A stretch of 64,000 nt of DNA from an uncultured bacterium (GCA_950022495.1 CATLLJ010000004.1:1-64000); one strand, 5' to 3'. Numbered from the stretch's first letter, positions 42,379 through 51,911 are shown. Made by a program: numbers and translations. Notes: generated by a model not told the origin, from the sequence alone.

Positions 42379-44735
42379 TTTTGTGTTACTAACTGTTCTA
42401 AATCATCTTCCAGTAAACTTTTTTGGAACTCTTCGCATTCAATAATCAAATCAAAGATTTCAGAATACTTTTCACTATGCAGAACTTTTGACAAATCATC
42501 AATTCCAATGAGTTCTATATTGCAGTAACTGTTATTTTTGTCTAAAATTCTTATAAATCCAACTTCTTCATAAAGTTGCAGTAGTTTTTCAAACACTTCT
42601 ATTGATTTTCCGAGAAAACTTGCACAGCGGATTAAATCAATACTTCCGTTATTGTTGTGTGCAGCAAATTTTACCATACCTGAGAATGTTTTTAAGAATT
42701 CCTGCTCATCCAGAATTTTAGGTTCGTAATTCATAAAGTGAATTCTTGTTGGATTTGCCTGCTCTAAAATACTTTCAAAAGTTTTTCTATCAGCAGGATA
42801 GTCAAAAAACATTATAACGTCGCATTGTTCAATATGATTTCTATTAAAAGTTCTCGATGAAATTTCTGGATAAGTCTTTATTGTTTCAAGCACCTGTTTG
42901 CTTTCTGCAAATGCACGTATGTTTAGTTTTGAAGTCTTTATATAGTCGTTTACGTTTGATAAAATACCGGTTTTATTTCTGTTGTCGTAAATTTTATATT
43001 GAGGTTGATTTTGAATTTCTTCTTCTTTAAGTGAATCAGAATGTATATCATCAATAATCATTTGTACAGAAATATTTCCGTTAAATTCATTTATTTGCGG
43101 GTGAAAAGCCATATCAATACTATCTCCGCAGCCTAGCGAAATATCTCCTTTTTGCCACCAGATAGATGTGAACTCGTAAGCGTCTGCTCCGACAGTAAGT
43201 CGAAGATGTGAGTTATCTGAACCCATTAAACGTTTTTGTTTAACTTTCAAATTGTTAACTGCAAAAATAGGACTTGGATTTGAAGCCCCAAAAGGTTCCA
43301 ATTTAGAGATTTCTTCAACAAGATTGGTTGTTATATCTGAAGGCTCAACCAATAAATCAATTTTAACAAATGGTTTTAAATCTTTTGTTTTAGTATATTC
43401 TTTCACTGTATCGCATAAAGCTTTTTTGACTGTTTCAAATGAGGTTTTTTCTCCTGAAAAACTTAAACCGGCAGCCAATTTATGTCCGCCAAATCCGTTT
43501 AATAATTCTGAATTTGCACTTATCACATCATATAAAGGGACACCTTCAATACTTCTTGCAGAACATCTGTACTCATTTTTTTCTTTATTATAGTTCATTA
43601 AAAATACCGGTTTATAGTATTTTTCAACAAGTTTAGAGGCAACAATTCCAATAATACCGATGTGCCAGCCTTCATTTGCAAGCACAATGGCTGAATTTTT
43701 ATTTCCTTCTTTTTGAACCATTGCATCTGCCTGTAAAAATACCTCCTGACACAAGGTTTGCCTAACTTTATTTAATTCGTTTAATGTTGCAATCGCCATT
43801 CGTATTTCTTGCGGATTGTCTGAAATTAAAACTTTAAGAGCTGATTCAACAGTATCAAGCCTTCCTGATGCATTAATTCTCGGAGCAACTCCAAACGCTA
43901 TATTTTCGGCAGTGATTCCTTTTGTAATATCATAACCGGCACTTTCCAGTAAAAGTTTTAATCCTTCATGCTTTCCTCTGGAAATTAAATCAAGTCCTTT
44001 AGTTACAAGATATCTGTTTTCCCCGAGTAACGGTACAATATCCGCAATTGTTCCAACTGCTACAAATGGAAGAATTTCATATACAAATTCAACCTTGTTA
44101 TATTTTGTCAAAAGAGCCTGTGCAACTTTAAAAGCAACACCGCATCCTGCAAGATATGTTAAATGTTCAATTTGTTTAGCTGTCAGATTTTCTGATAATG
44201 CGTTCGGAGATTTCGGGTTGATAATTGCATAAGCTTCGGGTAGAATTTCCGGAGCTTCGTGGTGGTCTGTAATAATTACATCAATGATTTTGAAACTATT
44301 GATAAATTTTACGGCTTCAACGTCAGAAATACCGCAGTCAACAGAAATTATAACTTTAGGTTTGATTGTTGTCATCAATTTTATTAGAGCTTTTGTGTCA
44401 AATCCGTGACCTTCGTTCTCTCTATCCGGAATAAAATAATGAACATTTGCTCTGAGGTATTTTAATGTTTGGTATAAAACAGAAGTCGAAGTTACACCAT
44501 CAGCGTCAAAGTCGCCGTAAATAATTATGGTTTCATTATTATCTATTGCTCTTGAAAGTCTTTCGACCGTCTTAGCCATGTCGGTAAATACATCCGGAGA
44601 TGTTAAAGTCATTTCAAGAGGGTTCAAAAATTCTCTTATTTCTTCATCTGTCTTTATTCCGCGTGAAAACAGCAATCTTTTAATCAAAGATTTTTCATTA
44701 GTTTCACAACTATCAAATATCCATTCTTTTCTCAT
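42375..44735 (-). CDS. recJ: Single-stranded-DNA exonuclease RecJ
   Basis: A 786-residue DHH-superfamily nuclease. Motif I is YGDFDADGVTSTS (D75, D77, D79), motif II DCGISD, motif III ITDHHE, and DHHA1-type motifs follow (FGVAPRINASGRLD, ARSIEGVPLYDVI, FGGHKLAAG). It degrades 5' single strands in mismatch and recombination repair. The C-terminal ~200 residues extend beyond the standard core, as in some cyanobacterial and Gram-positive RecJ. The ATG at 44735 with AAAGGA nine bases before is used. Confidence 0.93.
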   Translation of the reverse strand: MRKEWIFDSCETNEKSLIKRLLFSRGIKTDEEIREFLNPLEMTLTSPDVFTDMAKTVERLSRAIDNNETIIIYGDFDADGVTSTSVLYQTLKYLRANVHYFIPDRENEGHGFDTKALIKLMTTIKPKVIISVDCGISDVEAVKFINSFKIIDVIITDHHEAPEILPEAYAIINPKSPNALSENLTAKQIEHLTYLAGCGVAFKVAQALLTKYNKVEFVYEILPFVAVGTIADIVPLLGENRYLVTKGLDLISRGKHEGLKLLLESAGYDITKGITAENIAFGVAPRINASGRLDTVESALKVLISDNPQEIRMAIATLNELNKVRQTLCQEVFLQADAMVQKEGNKNSAIVLANEGWHIGIIGIVASKLVEKYYKPVFLMNYNKEKNEYRCSARSIEGVPLYDVISANSELLNGFGGHKLAAGLSFSGEKTSFETVKKALCDTVKEYTKTKDLKPFVKIDLLVEPSDITTNLVEEISKLEPFGASNPSPIFAVNNLKVKQKRLMGSDNSHLRLTVGADAYEFTSIWWQKGDISLGCGDSIDMAFHPQINEFNGNISVQMIIDDIHSDSLKEEEIQNQPQYKIYDNRNKTGILSNVNDYIKTSKLNIRAFAESKQVLETIKTYPEISSRTFNRNHIEQCDVIMFFDYPADRKTFESILEQANPTRIHFMNYEPKILDEQEFLKTFSGMVKFAAHNNNGSIDLIRCASFLGKSIEVFEKLLQLYEEVGFIRILDKNNSYCNIELIGIDDLSKVLHSEKYSEIFDLIIECEEFQKSLLEDDLEQLVTQN

Positions 44736-44866
44736 AATCCCAAGTCCTTTAATCAAAATAATAGCACAAAATTGCAGATATTAAATTATGTAAATTTCTT
44801 TTTCATTTTAGAAAAATGAACTAAAATGTTGTTACCTGTTTACAACTATAATGGAGGAAAATATTT

Positions 44867-45298
44867 ATGAATAAATTTTCAAAAGCATTAGCTGTGGCTA
44901 TGGGAATGATTGCTGTTTCAGCAGGTGTTGTTTTTGCCGAAACAACTTTTACACCATTGAATTTTAGTGACAGTACTACAGTTGCACCTGTTTCTGCAAC
45001 ATCAACATCATCTTCTGCGACAGCAAAAGGAACTGATTTGTTAGACCCAAGTCAAGTTACAGCAGGTACAAAAATGCAGAATTCAATTTTGCAGATAGAT
45101 AACGCACAGGTTGAATTGAGAAATAAACTTCTTAATTATAAGAATAATTTTGCAGAAATAGATTCTCGTTATAATACAACTAAGGCTGAAAGAAAAGCTG
45201 CACAAAAACAAATTAAGTATGCAGAAAAGAAAATTAAAAATTTAGATAATGCTAAAAAGAAAATCAGAAAGAATTTTCAAAGAAACATGAACATATAG
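44867..45298 (+). CDS. Small secreted helical protein, unknown
   Basis: The 143-residue product has a signal peptide ending VFA, a Ser/Thr-rich linker (SATSTSSSATAKG) and a basic helical C-terminal half (KAERKAAQKQIKYAEKKIKN) that looks like a coiled coil. GGAGG precedes the ATG. It resembles small periplasmic or cell-wall-binding proteins only in general design; no family recognised. Confidence 0.75.
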   Translation: MNKFSKALAVAMGMIAVSAGVVFAETTFTPLNFSDSTTVAPVSATSTSSSATAKGTDLLDPSQVTAGTKMQNSILQIDNAQVELRNKLLNYKNNFAEIDSRYNTTKAERKAAQKQIKYAEKKIKNLDNAKKKIRKNFQRNMNI

Positions 45299-45326
45299 TT
45301 CAAAAAAATCTTATTTAAAGGAAGGG

Positions 45327-45357
45327 AACTACCTGTAATATTGCAGGTAGTTTTTTT
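45327..45357 (+). terminator. Terminator after secreted helical protein gene
   Basis: AACTACCTG / CAGGTAGTT stem with an eight-base loop, then seven Ts. Confidence 0.9.
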
Positions 45358-45442
45358 CAAAAAATAAACACTTGATTTTAAAAAATGTTTATAGTACATT
45401 TGTTCATGCGAAAGGGAAGTAAGATTTCCACGCCGAAAATAA

Positions 45443-45500
<58 letters not shown>

Positions 45501-45516
<16 letters not shown>

Positions 45517-45583
45517 GATAAAAAGAGGATAGGATATTTTCCTAATCCTCTTTTTTTGTTGTTTTATATTTAGTGGACGAGAA
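45501..45583 (+). repeat. Direct repeat copy 1: tRNA 3' end plus terminator
   Basis: AGTCCACTGCGGCCCAG, the terminator hairpin GAGGAT-AGGA...TCCT-A-ATCCTC with seven Ts (45521-45557), and the AGTGGACGAGAA after it recur at 45694-45773. This copy belongs to the working tRNA gene. Confidence 0.85.
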
Positions 45584-45693
45584 CCACACAAACCGGGAGG
45601 TTTGTCTTGGTTTGAACGAGGAGCGAGCAGAGGGCGAACGGTCAAGGCGTTGAGCCTTGCCGAAAGACCCGTTTATTGCGAGCGACTCAAGAC

Positions 45694-45773
45694 AGTCCAC
45701 TGCGGCCCAGATAAAAAGAGGATAGGATTTTCCTAATCCTCTTTTTTTATTGCTTTTATTCAGTGGATGAAAA
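45694..45773 (+). repeat. Direct repeat copy 2: tRNA-Ile 3' fragment plus terminator
   Basis: The 3' 16 bases of the tRNA plus its terminator, identical for over 30 bases at the start and then with small differences (three bases shorter in the loop, AGTGGATGA at the end). The offset from copy 1 is 193 bases. The DNA between the copies is G/C-richer than the surroundings and is bounded by AGTGGAC and GTCCACT. Confidence 0.85.
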
Positions 45774-45790
45774 TTTTATTCTCTATGATA

Positions 45791-46495
45791 TTATGAGCCC
45801 CAGAAACAGGTTTCGGATACTCCTAGATGTTTTGCTAACTCTTCTTTATTAGCAAATTCAAGAGTCTCTATTTTACCGCCATTATTAATTTGTGCTTTAT
45901 AAGCATCAGTAAGTTCACCTGTTGGACCTTTTACCCGTTCAAAATGAATTTTTTGATTATCAATATGGAATGTACCGTACAAAGGTTTTTTAAGTCCGGC
46001 TTCCATATTATTAATATAATTTATATAAGAAATTTGTCTGCCTTGATTGTCAATGTATTTTCCGTAATTGCGTTCTGATAATACGACGCCGTCTTTACCT
46101 AAACTCCAACTGCAAACACCGGTTGATGGTTTCTTGCCAAATGTTTCTTGATAAGTTCGGCGTGTATTGTTTGCAAATTCAATCCTTTGACTGTTCCTGA
46201 CTAAATTTCCGGTATTTTTATCATAAAATCTTTCTCTTGTTATTGTTGAACCGTCTGCGTAAACTTGACTGGCAGTTTTACCGCGTAAACCTCTGTATGC
46301 GGCGTTATATCTTAAATCCATTTCTACAAATGGAGTTTCTGCAATTCTATTTTTTGCGGATAAAATTACTCCTTTGTTTTTAGCAAATCCTTATATCGTA
46401 TTTGATGAACGTGCATATCTTTGCATAGCTTGTGTAAATGTTTTGTCTAATTGTTGCAAAGTAATTCCTTTGCTTAATGTCATCATGATCCCCAT
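45791..46495 (-). pseudogene. Unknown gene interrupted by an in-frame TAA
   Basis: A start codon at 46495 with an excellent AAAGGGG gives MGIMMTLSKGITLQQ..., 34 codons, then TAA at 46391-46393. The same frame continues without another stop through GFAKNKGVILSAKNRIAET and MDLRYNAAYRGLRGK to the stop at 45791. The intact product would be about 234 residues. The downstream part contains aromatic strands resembling wrap-around beta repeats (ITRERFYDKNTGNLV, LSERNYGKYIDNQGRQI). No family recognised. Either a nonsense mutation, a strain variant, or two separate products; the downstream ATG at 46321 has no clear Shine-Dalgarno. Confidence 0.7.
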
Positions 46496-46595
46496 AAAAA
46501 TTTCCCCTTTATAAATTTGTAATATATTTATAAAGTTTTTTCGTAGAAATTGCTAAATTATAAAGAAATATAAATTTTAAAAATTATATTTACCC

Positions 46596-47966
46596 CTAAA
46601 CTCTTCCATACATATCTTCGTAGCGGATAATATCGTCTTCGGAAAGGATGTCACCTTTTTGGATTTCAATGATTTCCAAATCTTCTTCAAATGGATTTTG
46701 AAGAGAATGTATTGCTTTAACACCAATATCAATACTGTGTCCAGGAGATAAAATGTGATCTTTGCCTTCCAGTACAACTTTTGCCATTCCGGAAAGTACT
46801 ACCCAGTGCTCACTTCTGTGATTGTGGGATTGCACTGATAATTTTTGTCCGACATTTACATGAATAATTTTTGTCTGGAAACCCTTTCCCTCTGCTATAA
46901 CAGTGTAAAAACCCCATGGGCGGTAGACAGTTTTGTGAACTTTTTGGGTTCCGTCATGTTGTTCTTTCAGAGTTTCGTAAATTTGTTTAACTTCTTGAGT
47001 TTTGTCTTTTTTGCAGGCAAGAATTGCATCTTCTGTTTCAACTATTACAGTGTCTTCTAAACCGATTGTTGCAACAAGTTTTGACGATGAATAAATAAAT
47101 GAATTTTTTGAATCTTTATCTAATACGTGACCTACAAATACGTTGTTATTTTCATCTTTCGGGCTTACTTCGTAGATTGATTTCCAAGAACCTAAATCTT
47201 TCCAATCGGATTGGAGTTCAACCATCCTGATATTTTTACTTTTTTCCATAACGGCATAATCGATTGAAATGTTAGGCATTTTTTCAAATTGAGTAAATGG
47301 AACGGTCTTTTCTGAACAGCTTAAATTTTTTGTAATTTTTGCAATTTCAGGAGAATAATGTTCAAGCTCATTAATTATTGTTGAGGTCTTGAACATAAAG
47401 ATACCGCTGTTCCAGAAATAATTTCCGTTTTGAATATATTTTTCAGCAGTTTCGGAATCCGGCTTTTCTGTAAATTCAGTTACTCTGCCGTCTTCGCAAT
47501 GAATATAGCCAAATCCTGTTTCAGCATAATCAGGTGTCACGCCAAAAGTTACAATAAAACCTTGTTCTGCAAGTTTTTGTGCTTCCTGTACTGATTGAAT
47601 AAATTTTTCATCGTTTGTAATTTGTAAATCTGACGGGACAACTAAAATAATTTCATCGTCATTAGATGTTTCTGCAATGTATTTTACTCCCATTGCTATA
47701 GCGGGAGCTGTGTTTTTAGAAATCGGTTCGGATAAAATAATAGAATTCTGGCTTAATTCGCCTAATTGCATTCTAACATTTGCATTGTGCTTTGTATTTG
47801 TGATGCTGATAATATTTTGAGCAGGAATAAACTTGTTTAATCTTTCAAATGTTGATTGTAATAAACTTTTTTCAGCACATAAGTTAAGTAACTGTTTCGG
47901 GTATAATTCTCTGGAAAGCGGCCATAATCTGCTTCCTGAACCTCCTGCTAAAATTATTCCGAACAT
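46596..47966 (-). CDS. manC: Mannose-1-phosphate guanylyltransferase / mannose-6-phosphate isomerase
   Basis: A 456-residue type II bifunctional enzyme: nucleotidyltransferase domain (LAGGSGSRLWPLSRELYPKQ, NYFWNSGIFMFK, DWKDLGSW) and a C-terminal cupin isomerase domain (TKIIHVNVGQKLSVQSHNHR, EHWVVLSGMAKVV). It makes GDP-mannose for surface polysaccharide. AAGGAG gives the start. No other GDP-sugar gene is adjacent. Confidence 0.94.
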   Translation of the reverse strand: MFGIILAGGSGSRLWPLSRELYPKQLLNLCAEKSLLQSTFERLNKFIPAQNIISITNTKHNANVRMQLGELSQNSIILSEPISKNTAPAIAMGVKYIAETSNDDEIILVVPSDLQITNDEKFIQSVQEAQKLAEQGFIVTFGVTPDYAETGFGYIHCEDGRVTEFTEKPDSETAEKYIQNGNYFWNSGIFMFKTSTIINELEHYSPEIAKITKNLSCSEKTVPFTQFEKMPNISIDYAVMEKSKNIRMVELQSDWKDLGSWKSIYEVSPKDENNNVFVGHVLDKDSKNSFIYSSSKLVATIGLEDTVIVETEDAILACKKDKTQEVKQIYETLKEQHDGTQKVHKTVYRPWGFYTVIAEGKGFQTKIIHVNVGQKLSVQSHNHRSEHWVVLSGMAKVVLEGKDHILSPGHSIDIGVKAIHSLQNPFEEDLEIIEIQKGDILSEDDIIRYEDMYGRV

Positions 47967-48113
47967 ACAAAGCTCCTTTTTATTCTATTACTTTAATACT
48001 ATTATACTATGTCAACATGGGTTGGCAACCGGATGAAATATATAATAGAATTTAAATTATTAAGAATTGTAAATGTGAATTTAAAACTTTATCAAATCTG
48101 CTTATAATGCCCG

Positions 48114-48140
48114 ATATGATTGATATGATATGATATGATG
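48114..48140. repeat. Short GATAT/TGATA tandem repeat
   Basis: Roughly five units of the 5-mer TGATA, including TGATATGATATGATATGATG at 48121-48140. It lies in the 343-base gap between manC and the 267-residue gene, which also has a hairpin AAACTTTT-GAAA-AAAAGTTT at about 48155-48175 and no gene. Confidence 0.7.
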
Positions 48141-48309
48141 TAGTGCGGTGCTAGCAAACTTTTGAAAAAAAGTTTTTTTACATCTTTGTAAGACAAATTC
48201 AATTATCTATTTTGGGGAAATGAAACTTCGTTTAGTAACAAATTTCACTTGTTACTGCGGAGAATTTTGTCTGCAAAAATGGGAAATTTTTTTAGTAAAG
48301 GAAAACAGT

Positions 48310-49113
48310 ATGACAGAAAATTATTTATGGCAAAACATTGGTAATCAGGGTTACAATAAATATGGAAAAGGTATCATTGGACCGGGAAGTAAGGAATCTA
48401 TCCAAAGAGCAGTGAATTTTCATGCAGGTGTTACACCGGGTACAAAATTCCCTGTTACTGATCCAAAATTAATTACTGAAATTGAAGTTTTGTCAAAACC
48501 TACTCATATCAATAATCGCTGGGGTGGTTTTGGTACTGATTATAGAATGAAACCGGGTGAATTACGTATGACTTATGGTCAACAAGCTGTTGACTGGATG
48601 CATGAACGCTGGCAAAAATTTGCAAAAGCTAAAGGTAAAAAGACCTTGTTAGATCAAGCCGGCAGTGTTGATGTAAAATTGATGGAATCTACTCATAGAG
48701 ATGCCAGAACAGGTGAATATTTAATTGGTAAATTGCGTAAATTAGGCGAAAAAGTAAAAGCAGTTAAAGACGCAAATATAGGTATTACTATTCCAACTGA
48801 AGAAATGACACATGTACTTACTTCAGAAGCCGCCAAAGCCGGTGGTGCTGCTACTAAATTAAAACCGGGTATGGTAATTGCTCATGATGCACTTGGTGTT
48901 TATACACCTCCATTAAAAACATTGTTGAAAAAGAATAAACCTGTAACTGAATTAGGTCAAGCAATTTTCAAAAAACTTCAAAAATTCCAGCATATTCAAG
49001 AGGTTGCAAAAGATTATGCTAAAAAAGGACTTATCCCGAAAGAAAGTGCTGATAGATACATAAATATGGCATGGAAATTTGTTCAAAAATGGGCAAAAAA
49101 AGTAATAAAATAA
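48310..49113 (+). CDS. Unknown 267-residue basic protein
   Basis: AAAGGA seven bases before the ATG at 48310 sets the start. The product begins MTENYLWQNIGNQGYNKYGK, has Gly/Pro-rich turns (GIIGPGSKES, GVTPGTKFPVTDP, WGGFGTDYRMKPGELRMTYG) and a lysine-rich helical C-terminal half. No signal peptide, membrane helix or catalytic motif is recognised. It is monocistronic with its own terminator. Confidence 0.75.
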   Translation: MTENYLWQNIGNQGYNKYGKGIIGPGSKESIQRAVNFHAGVTPGTKFPVTDPKLITEIEVLSKPTHINNRWGGFGTDYRMKPGELRMTYGQQAVDWMHERWQKFAKAKGKKTLLDQAGSVDVKLMESTHRDARTGEYLIGKLRKLGEKVKAVKDANIGITIPTEEMTHVLTSEAAKAGGAATKLKPGMVIAHDALGVYTPPLKTLLKKNKPVTELGQAIFKKLQKFQHIQEVAKDYAKKGLIPKESADRYINMAWKFVQKWAKKVIK

Positions 49114-49129
49114 TCTAAATATATTTAGT

Positions 49130-49159
49130 AAAAAGACTCTCATAATTGAGAGTCTTTTT
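49130..49159 (+). terminator. Terminator after 267-residue gene
   Basis: AAAAAGACTCTC / GAGAGTCTTTTT stem with a six-base loop. Confidence 0.9.
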
Positions 49160-49241
49160 ACAATTGTTAATAAAAGGTCAATTAATCAGCTTGTGATGTT
49201 TTATACAAATCAGTGTAGTGAATGTGTGAAAAGGAAAATAA

Positions 49242-50495
49242 ATGATTAATCCGGTAAATGTTAACCCTATGGTTCCAATTGCGGCACAAAACGGTGCCCA
49301 AAAAGTTATGACTGCTCCACAGTCTGTTCAAGCTAATAATGTTCCTAATGCTGATATGAGAGGAGCAGATGCTCTTGCCTCTTATAATCAAACAATGGTG
49401 GCACCAAATGCACCTAAAGTAATCGAACCAACTCTTCCGACAGTTTTACAACCTGAAGCAATTCACGGTATGCAGGGAGAAAGAATTTATTCTTCATCAG
49501 GTGAATTAAAAGCTATTGGTGTAAATAACGGCAAGTCTACAACGATTTATACTATGGATATGATGGCTCCGGAAGATGCAATTAGTAAAATTGAAACTTA
49601 TGATAATCAAACCGGTAAATTGATAAAAGTTCAAAAAAATTATAACTTGATTGAAGAAGGTAAATTGCCTCAAACATTCTATACAGAAATTTCAGAATTA
49701 AACTCTGACGGTAAACTTGCAAAATCTACTATTTATACAGATGGAAAACCCGAACGTGTCAGAGAATTTGAATATGGACCTAATAATTATACAAAAACTA
49801 AAATTCTTACTGACGCCAAAGAAGGTTTGTTAATTGAAGAAGATTTTGGTGATGCAAAATTAAATAAAATGACAAGATTTGATGAAAAAGGTCAAGTTAA
49901 AATAGTAGAAACTCATGATTTTAATAAAGCTAAATTTGAAACAGTACATTATAGTAACGGCTTCCCTTCCAGAATTGTAAACGAAACAGAATCACCTATA
50001 CCTAATACAACAGGTAGAGATCCGATGATGGATAGGGATTTAATTCCTGCAAAACCTTATATTTTAGGTTATGATCCAAAACAGGTTCAAGGGGAAAGAA
50101 AAAATTATTCAAATGGTGCTTTGGAAAATATCTATACAGAAACAGCTACAGGACCTATCTTGTATAATTTCAAATTGGACGGTACTCTTGAAAGCATTTT
50201 AGATGAAACTAATCCTAACAATAAAAAATTTGTAGCATATAATTATGACTGCGAAAATTCATCTTATTCTGTAAAAGAACAATTGGCTGGCAATGTTTAT
50301 AAATGTACAGTTTTCTATGAAGATGGTTCTTGCGAAGTTGATATTATTGATGATGCAAATAAAACTTCTAAATATGCTGCATATAACAAAGAAGGCAAAC
50401 TTGGTTCATATATAGAACGTAGTAATGGCGAATCTTTGTTGATGGTATACAACAAAGATGGTGAACTGGTTTCAGCAAAACGCAGAAAGGAATAA
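49242..50495 (+). CDS. Unknown 417-residue repeat-like protein
   Basis: AAGGAAA precedes the ATG. The first 75 residues are Asn/Pro/Ala/Gln-rich and likely disordered. The rest is a chain of short beta units with a loose pattern of Tyr-x-Asn/Asp-Gly: IYSSSGELKAIGVNNGKS, VHYSNGFPSRIVNETE, NYSNGALENIYTETATG, VFYEDGSCEVDIID and YNKDGELVSAKRRKE. This resembles MORN/YwqK-type or YD-type beta repeats. There is no Sec signal. It may be a structural or surface-interacting protein, but no function can be named. Confidence 0.72.
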   Translation: MINPVNVNPMVPIAAQNGAQKVMTAPQSVQANNVPNADMRGADALASYNQTMVAPNAPKVIEPTLPTVLQPEAIHGMQGERIYSSSGELKAIGVNNGKSTTIYTMDMMAPEDAISKIETYDNQTGKLIKVQKNYNLIEEGKLPQTFYTEISELNSDGKLAKSTIYTDGKPERVREFEYGPNNYTKTKILTDAKEGLLIEEDFGDAKLNKMTRFDEKGQVKIVETHDFNKAKFETVHYSNGFPSRIVNETESPIPNTTGRDPMMDRDLIPAKPYILGYDPKQVQGERKNYSNGALENIYTETATGPILYNFKLDGTLESILDETNPNNKKFVAYNYDCENSSYSVKEQLAGNVYKCTVFYEDGSCEVDIIDDANKTSKYAAYNKEGKLGSYIERSNGESLLMVYNKDGELVSAKRRKE

Positions 50496-50513
50496 TTTTA
50501 TAACAACCAAATT

Positions 50514-50548
50514 AAAGCGGAAACATCTTGAGATGTTTCCGCTTTTTT
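50514..50548 (+). terminator. Terminator after repeat-like gene
   Basis: AAAGCGGAAACATCT / AGATGTTTCCGCTTT stem followed by T-run. Confidence 0.92.
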
Positions 50549-50559
50549 ATATCTAAATA

Positions 50560-50588
50560 TTGATTTTGCGGATATTTTTTAGTAAAAT
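50560..50588 (+). promoter_or_regulatory. Promoter of the 87-residue gene
   Basis: TTGATT, 17 bases, TAAAAT. The expected start lies about 18 bases before the ATG at 50614, leaving room for the AGAAGGAG ribosome site. Confidence 0.6.
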
Positions 50589-50613
50589 ATATTCAAAAAG
50601 AGAAGGAGAAAAT

Positions 50614-50877
50614 ATGGCTCAACAATTTAATCCACAAGGAATGAATGCACAAAATATAAAAAAACGCTATGCAGTTTTAGTTTTTATTAAAAGTTCAACA
50701 GCACCATTAGTGCTATATGTAAAAGATGCTCAGGTGCTTTATGATGAATTAATAGAAAAAATGCAATCTCCGCAAGCAGTTTTAATTGAAAAAGAAACTG
50801 AAGGACCATTGAAAAAAGCTTGTTTTCTTTCTAATCAAATTGCTGCAGTTGCTATTCAAGAAGAACAATATGTTTAA
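50614..50877 (+). CDS. Small 87-residue protein, unknown
   Basis: GAAGGAG before the ATG at 50614 fixes the start. The product (MAQQFNPQGMNAQNIKKRYA...) is a compact alpha/beta protein with KKRYAVLVFIKSSTAPLVLY and KKACFLSNQIAAVAIQEEQY. No export signal. It lies 72 bases before yceD and could be a conserved lineage protein, but no family is recognised. Confidence 0.75.
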   Translation: MAQQFNPQGMNAQNIKKRYAVLVFIKSSTAPLVLYVKDAQVLYDELIEKMQSPQAVLIEKETEGPLKKACFLSNQIAAVAIQEEQYV

Positions 50878-50949
50878 TTGAATGATATTCTAGGTTCGTT
50901 AAAAAATTTTTAATACTTAGAATTGCAAAATAAAAGAGTTATTTGACTT

Positions 50950-51450
50950 ATGGAAAAAATATTATTACTTGAAGATTTAGAAAATGCCGAAAATAAAACG
51001 CTTTACTGTACTTTTGATGAAGAAGTCGAAGGTATAGACTGCGTTGGACCTATTCATGCCGATTTGACAGCAAGGTCTTTGGGCGATTTTGTACAAATTA
51101 CCGGTCACGTTTCCGGAACAGTTAGACTTGAATGCGATTTATGTCTTGAAAAGTTTGAACATAAATTAGATTTTGATATTGACGAATTGTATTCAAAATG
51201 CTCTCTGTTCGGGGATTACGAGGAATCAGGACTTGAATTTGAAATCAAAGACGGGCAGTTTGTAACTGATTTGGAAGGGCAAAAAGAGATAGATATTTAT
51301 GACTTATTGTATCAATCTGTAATATTAAGTTTTCCAAATAAAAAAGTTTGTGGTATTAATTGTAAAGGGAAGGAATTTCTCTCAGAAGAAAATATCCCCG
51401 ACCCTAGGTTGGATGTCTTTAATAACATTCAGATTGACCTAAAAAAATAG
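50950..51450 (+). CDS. yceD: YceD/DUF177 family protein
   Basis: A 166-residue protein with the DUF177 pattern: VSGTVRLECDLCLEKFEHKL, then a Cys pair CGINCKGK near the C-terminus and PRLDVF. In many bacteria yceD precedes rpmF, exactly as here, and is needed for 23S rRNA accumulation in E. coli and plants. The cysteines may bind zinc. Confidence 0.9.
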   Translation: MEKILLLEDLENAENKTLYCTFDEEVEGIDCVGPIHADLTARSLGDFVQITGHVSGTVRLECDLCLEKFEHKLDFDIDELYSKCSLFGDYEESGLEFEIKDGQFVTDLEGQKEIDIYDLLYQSVILSFPNKKVCGINCKGKEFLSEENIPDPRLDVFNNIQIDLKK

Positions 51451-51486
51451 TTAGTAAGTACAGAAAATAAAAAAGGAAAAAGACAA

Positions 51487-51831
51487 ATGGCAGTACCTAA
51501 GAAAAGAACAGGACATTCTGCTCAAGGCAGCAGAAGAGCTAATTGGAAAGCTACAAAGCCTGAAACAACTAAATGCCCTAATTGTGGCGAAACAGTTTTA
51601 ACACACACTGTATGTACAGCATGCGGAACTTACAAAGGACAACCTGTAAAATTAGCAGATAAAGAAGCAGCTGCAGCAGTTGCAGAAGCTCCTAAAAAAA
51701 CAGCTAAAAAATCAACTAAAAAAGCTGCTCCTAAAGCAGAAAAAGTTGAAGAAACTAAGGTTGAAGAAGTAAAAGCAGAAACTGAAGAAGTTAAAGCTGA
51801 AGAATCTGTTGAAGAAAAAACAGAAGAATAA
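51487..51831 (+). CDS. rpmF: Ribosomal protein L32 with a long C-terminal tail
   Basis: Residues 1-57 are a normal L32 (MAVPKKRTGHSAQGSRRANW..., with CPNCGE and CTACGTYKG forming a zinc finger). The chain then continues for another 57 residues of Ala/Lys and then Glu/Val/Lys repeats (KKTAKKSTKKAAPKAEK, VEEVKAETEEVKAEE), about double the usual length. The tail is low-complexity and probably disordered. Confidence 0.95.
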   Translation: MAVPKKRTGHSAQGSRRANWKATKPETTKCPNCGETVLTHTVCTACGTYKGQPVKLADKEAAAAVAEAPKKTAKKSTKKAAPKAEKVEETKVEEVKAETEEVKAEESVEEKTEE

Positions 51832-51843
51832 TTTTATAATTAT

Positions 51844-51872
51844 GAGAAGCGACAATTTAATTGCCGCTTCTC
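51844..51872 (+). terminator. Hairpin between rpmF and plsX
   Basis: GAGAAGCG...CGCTTCTC extended by CAATT/AATTG with one mismatch. The following GTTAATTT is only weakly T-rich, so it may attenuate rather than stop read-through into plsX. Confidence 0.6.
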
Positions 51873-51911
51873 GTTAATTTAAATACGGATGACTTGGAGA
51901 GAGAATAAAGT

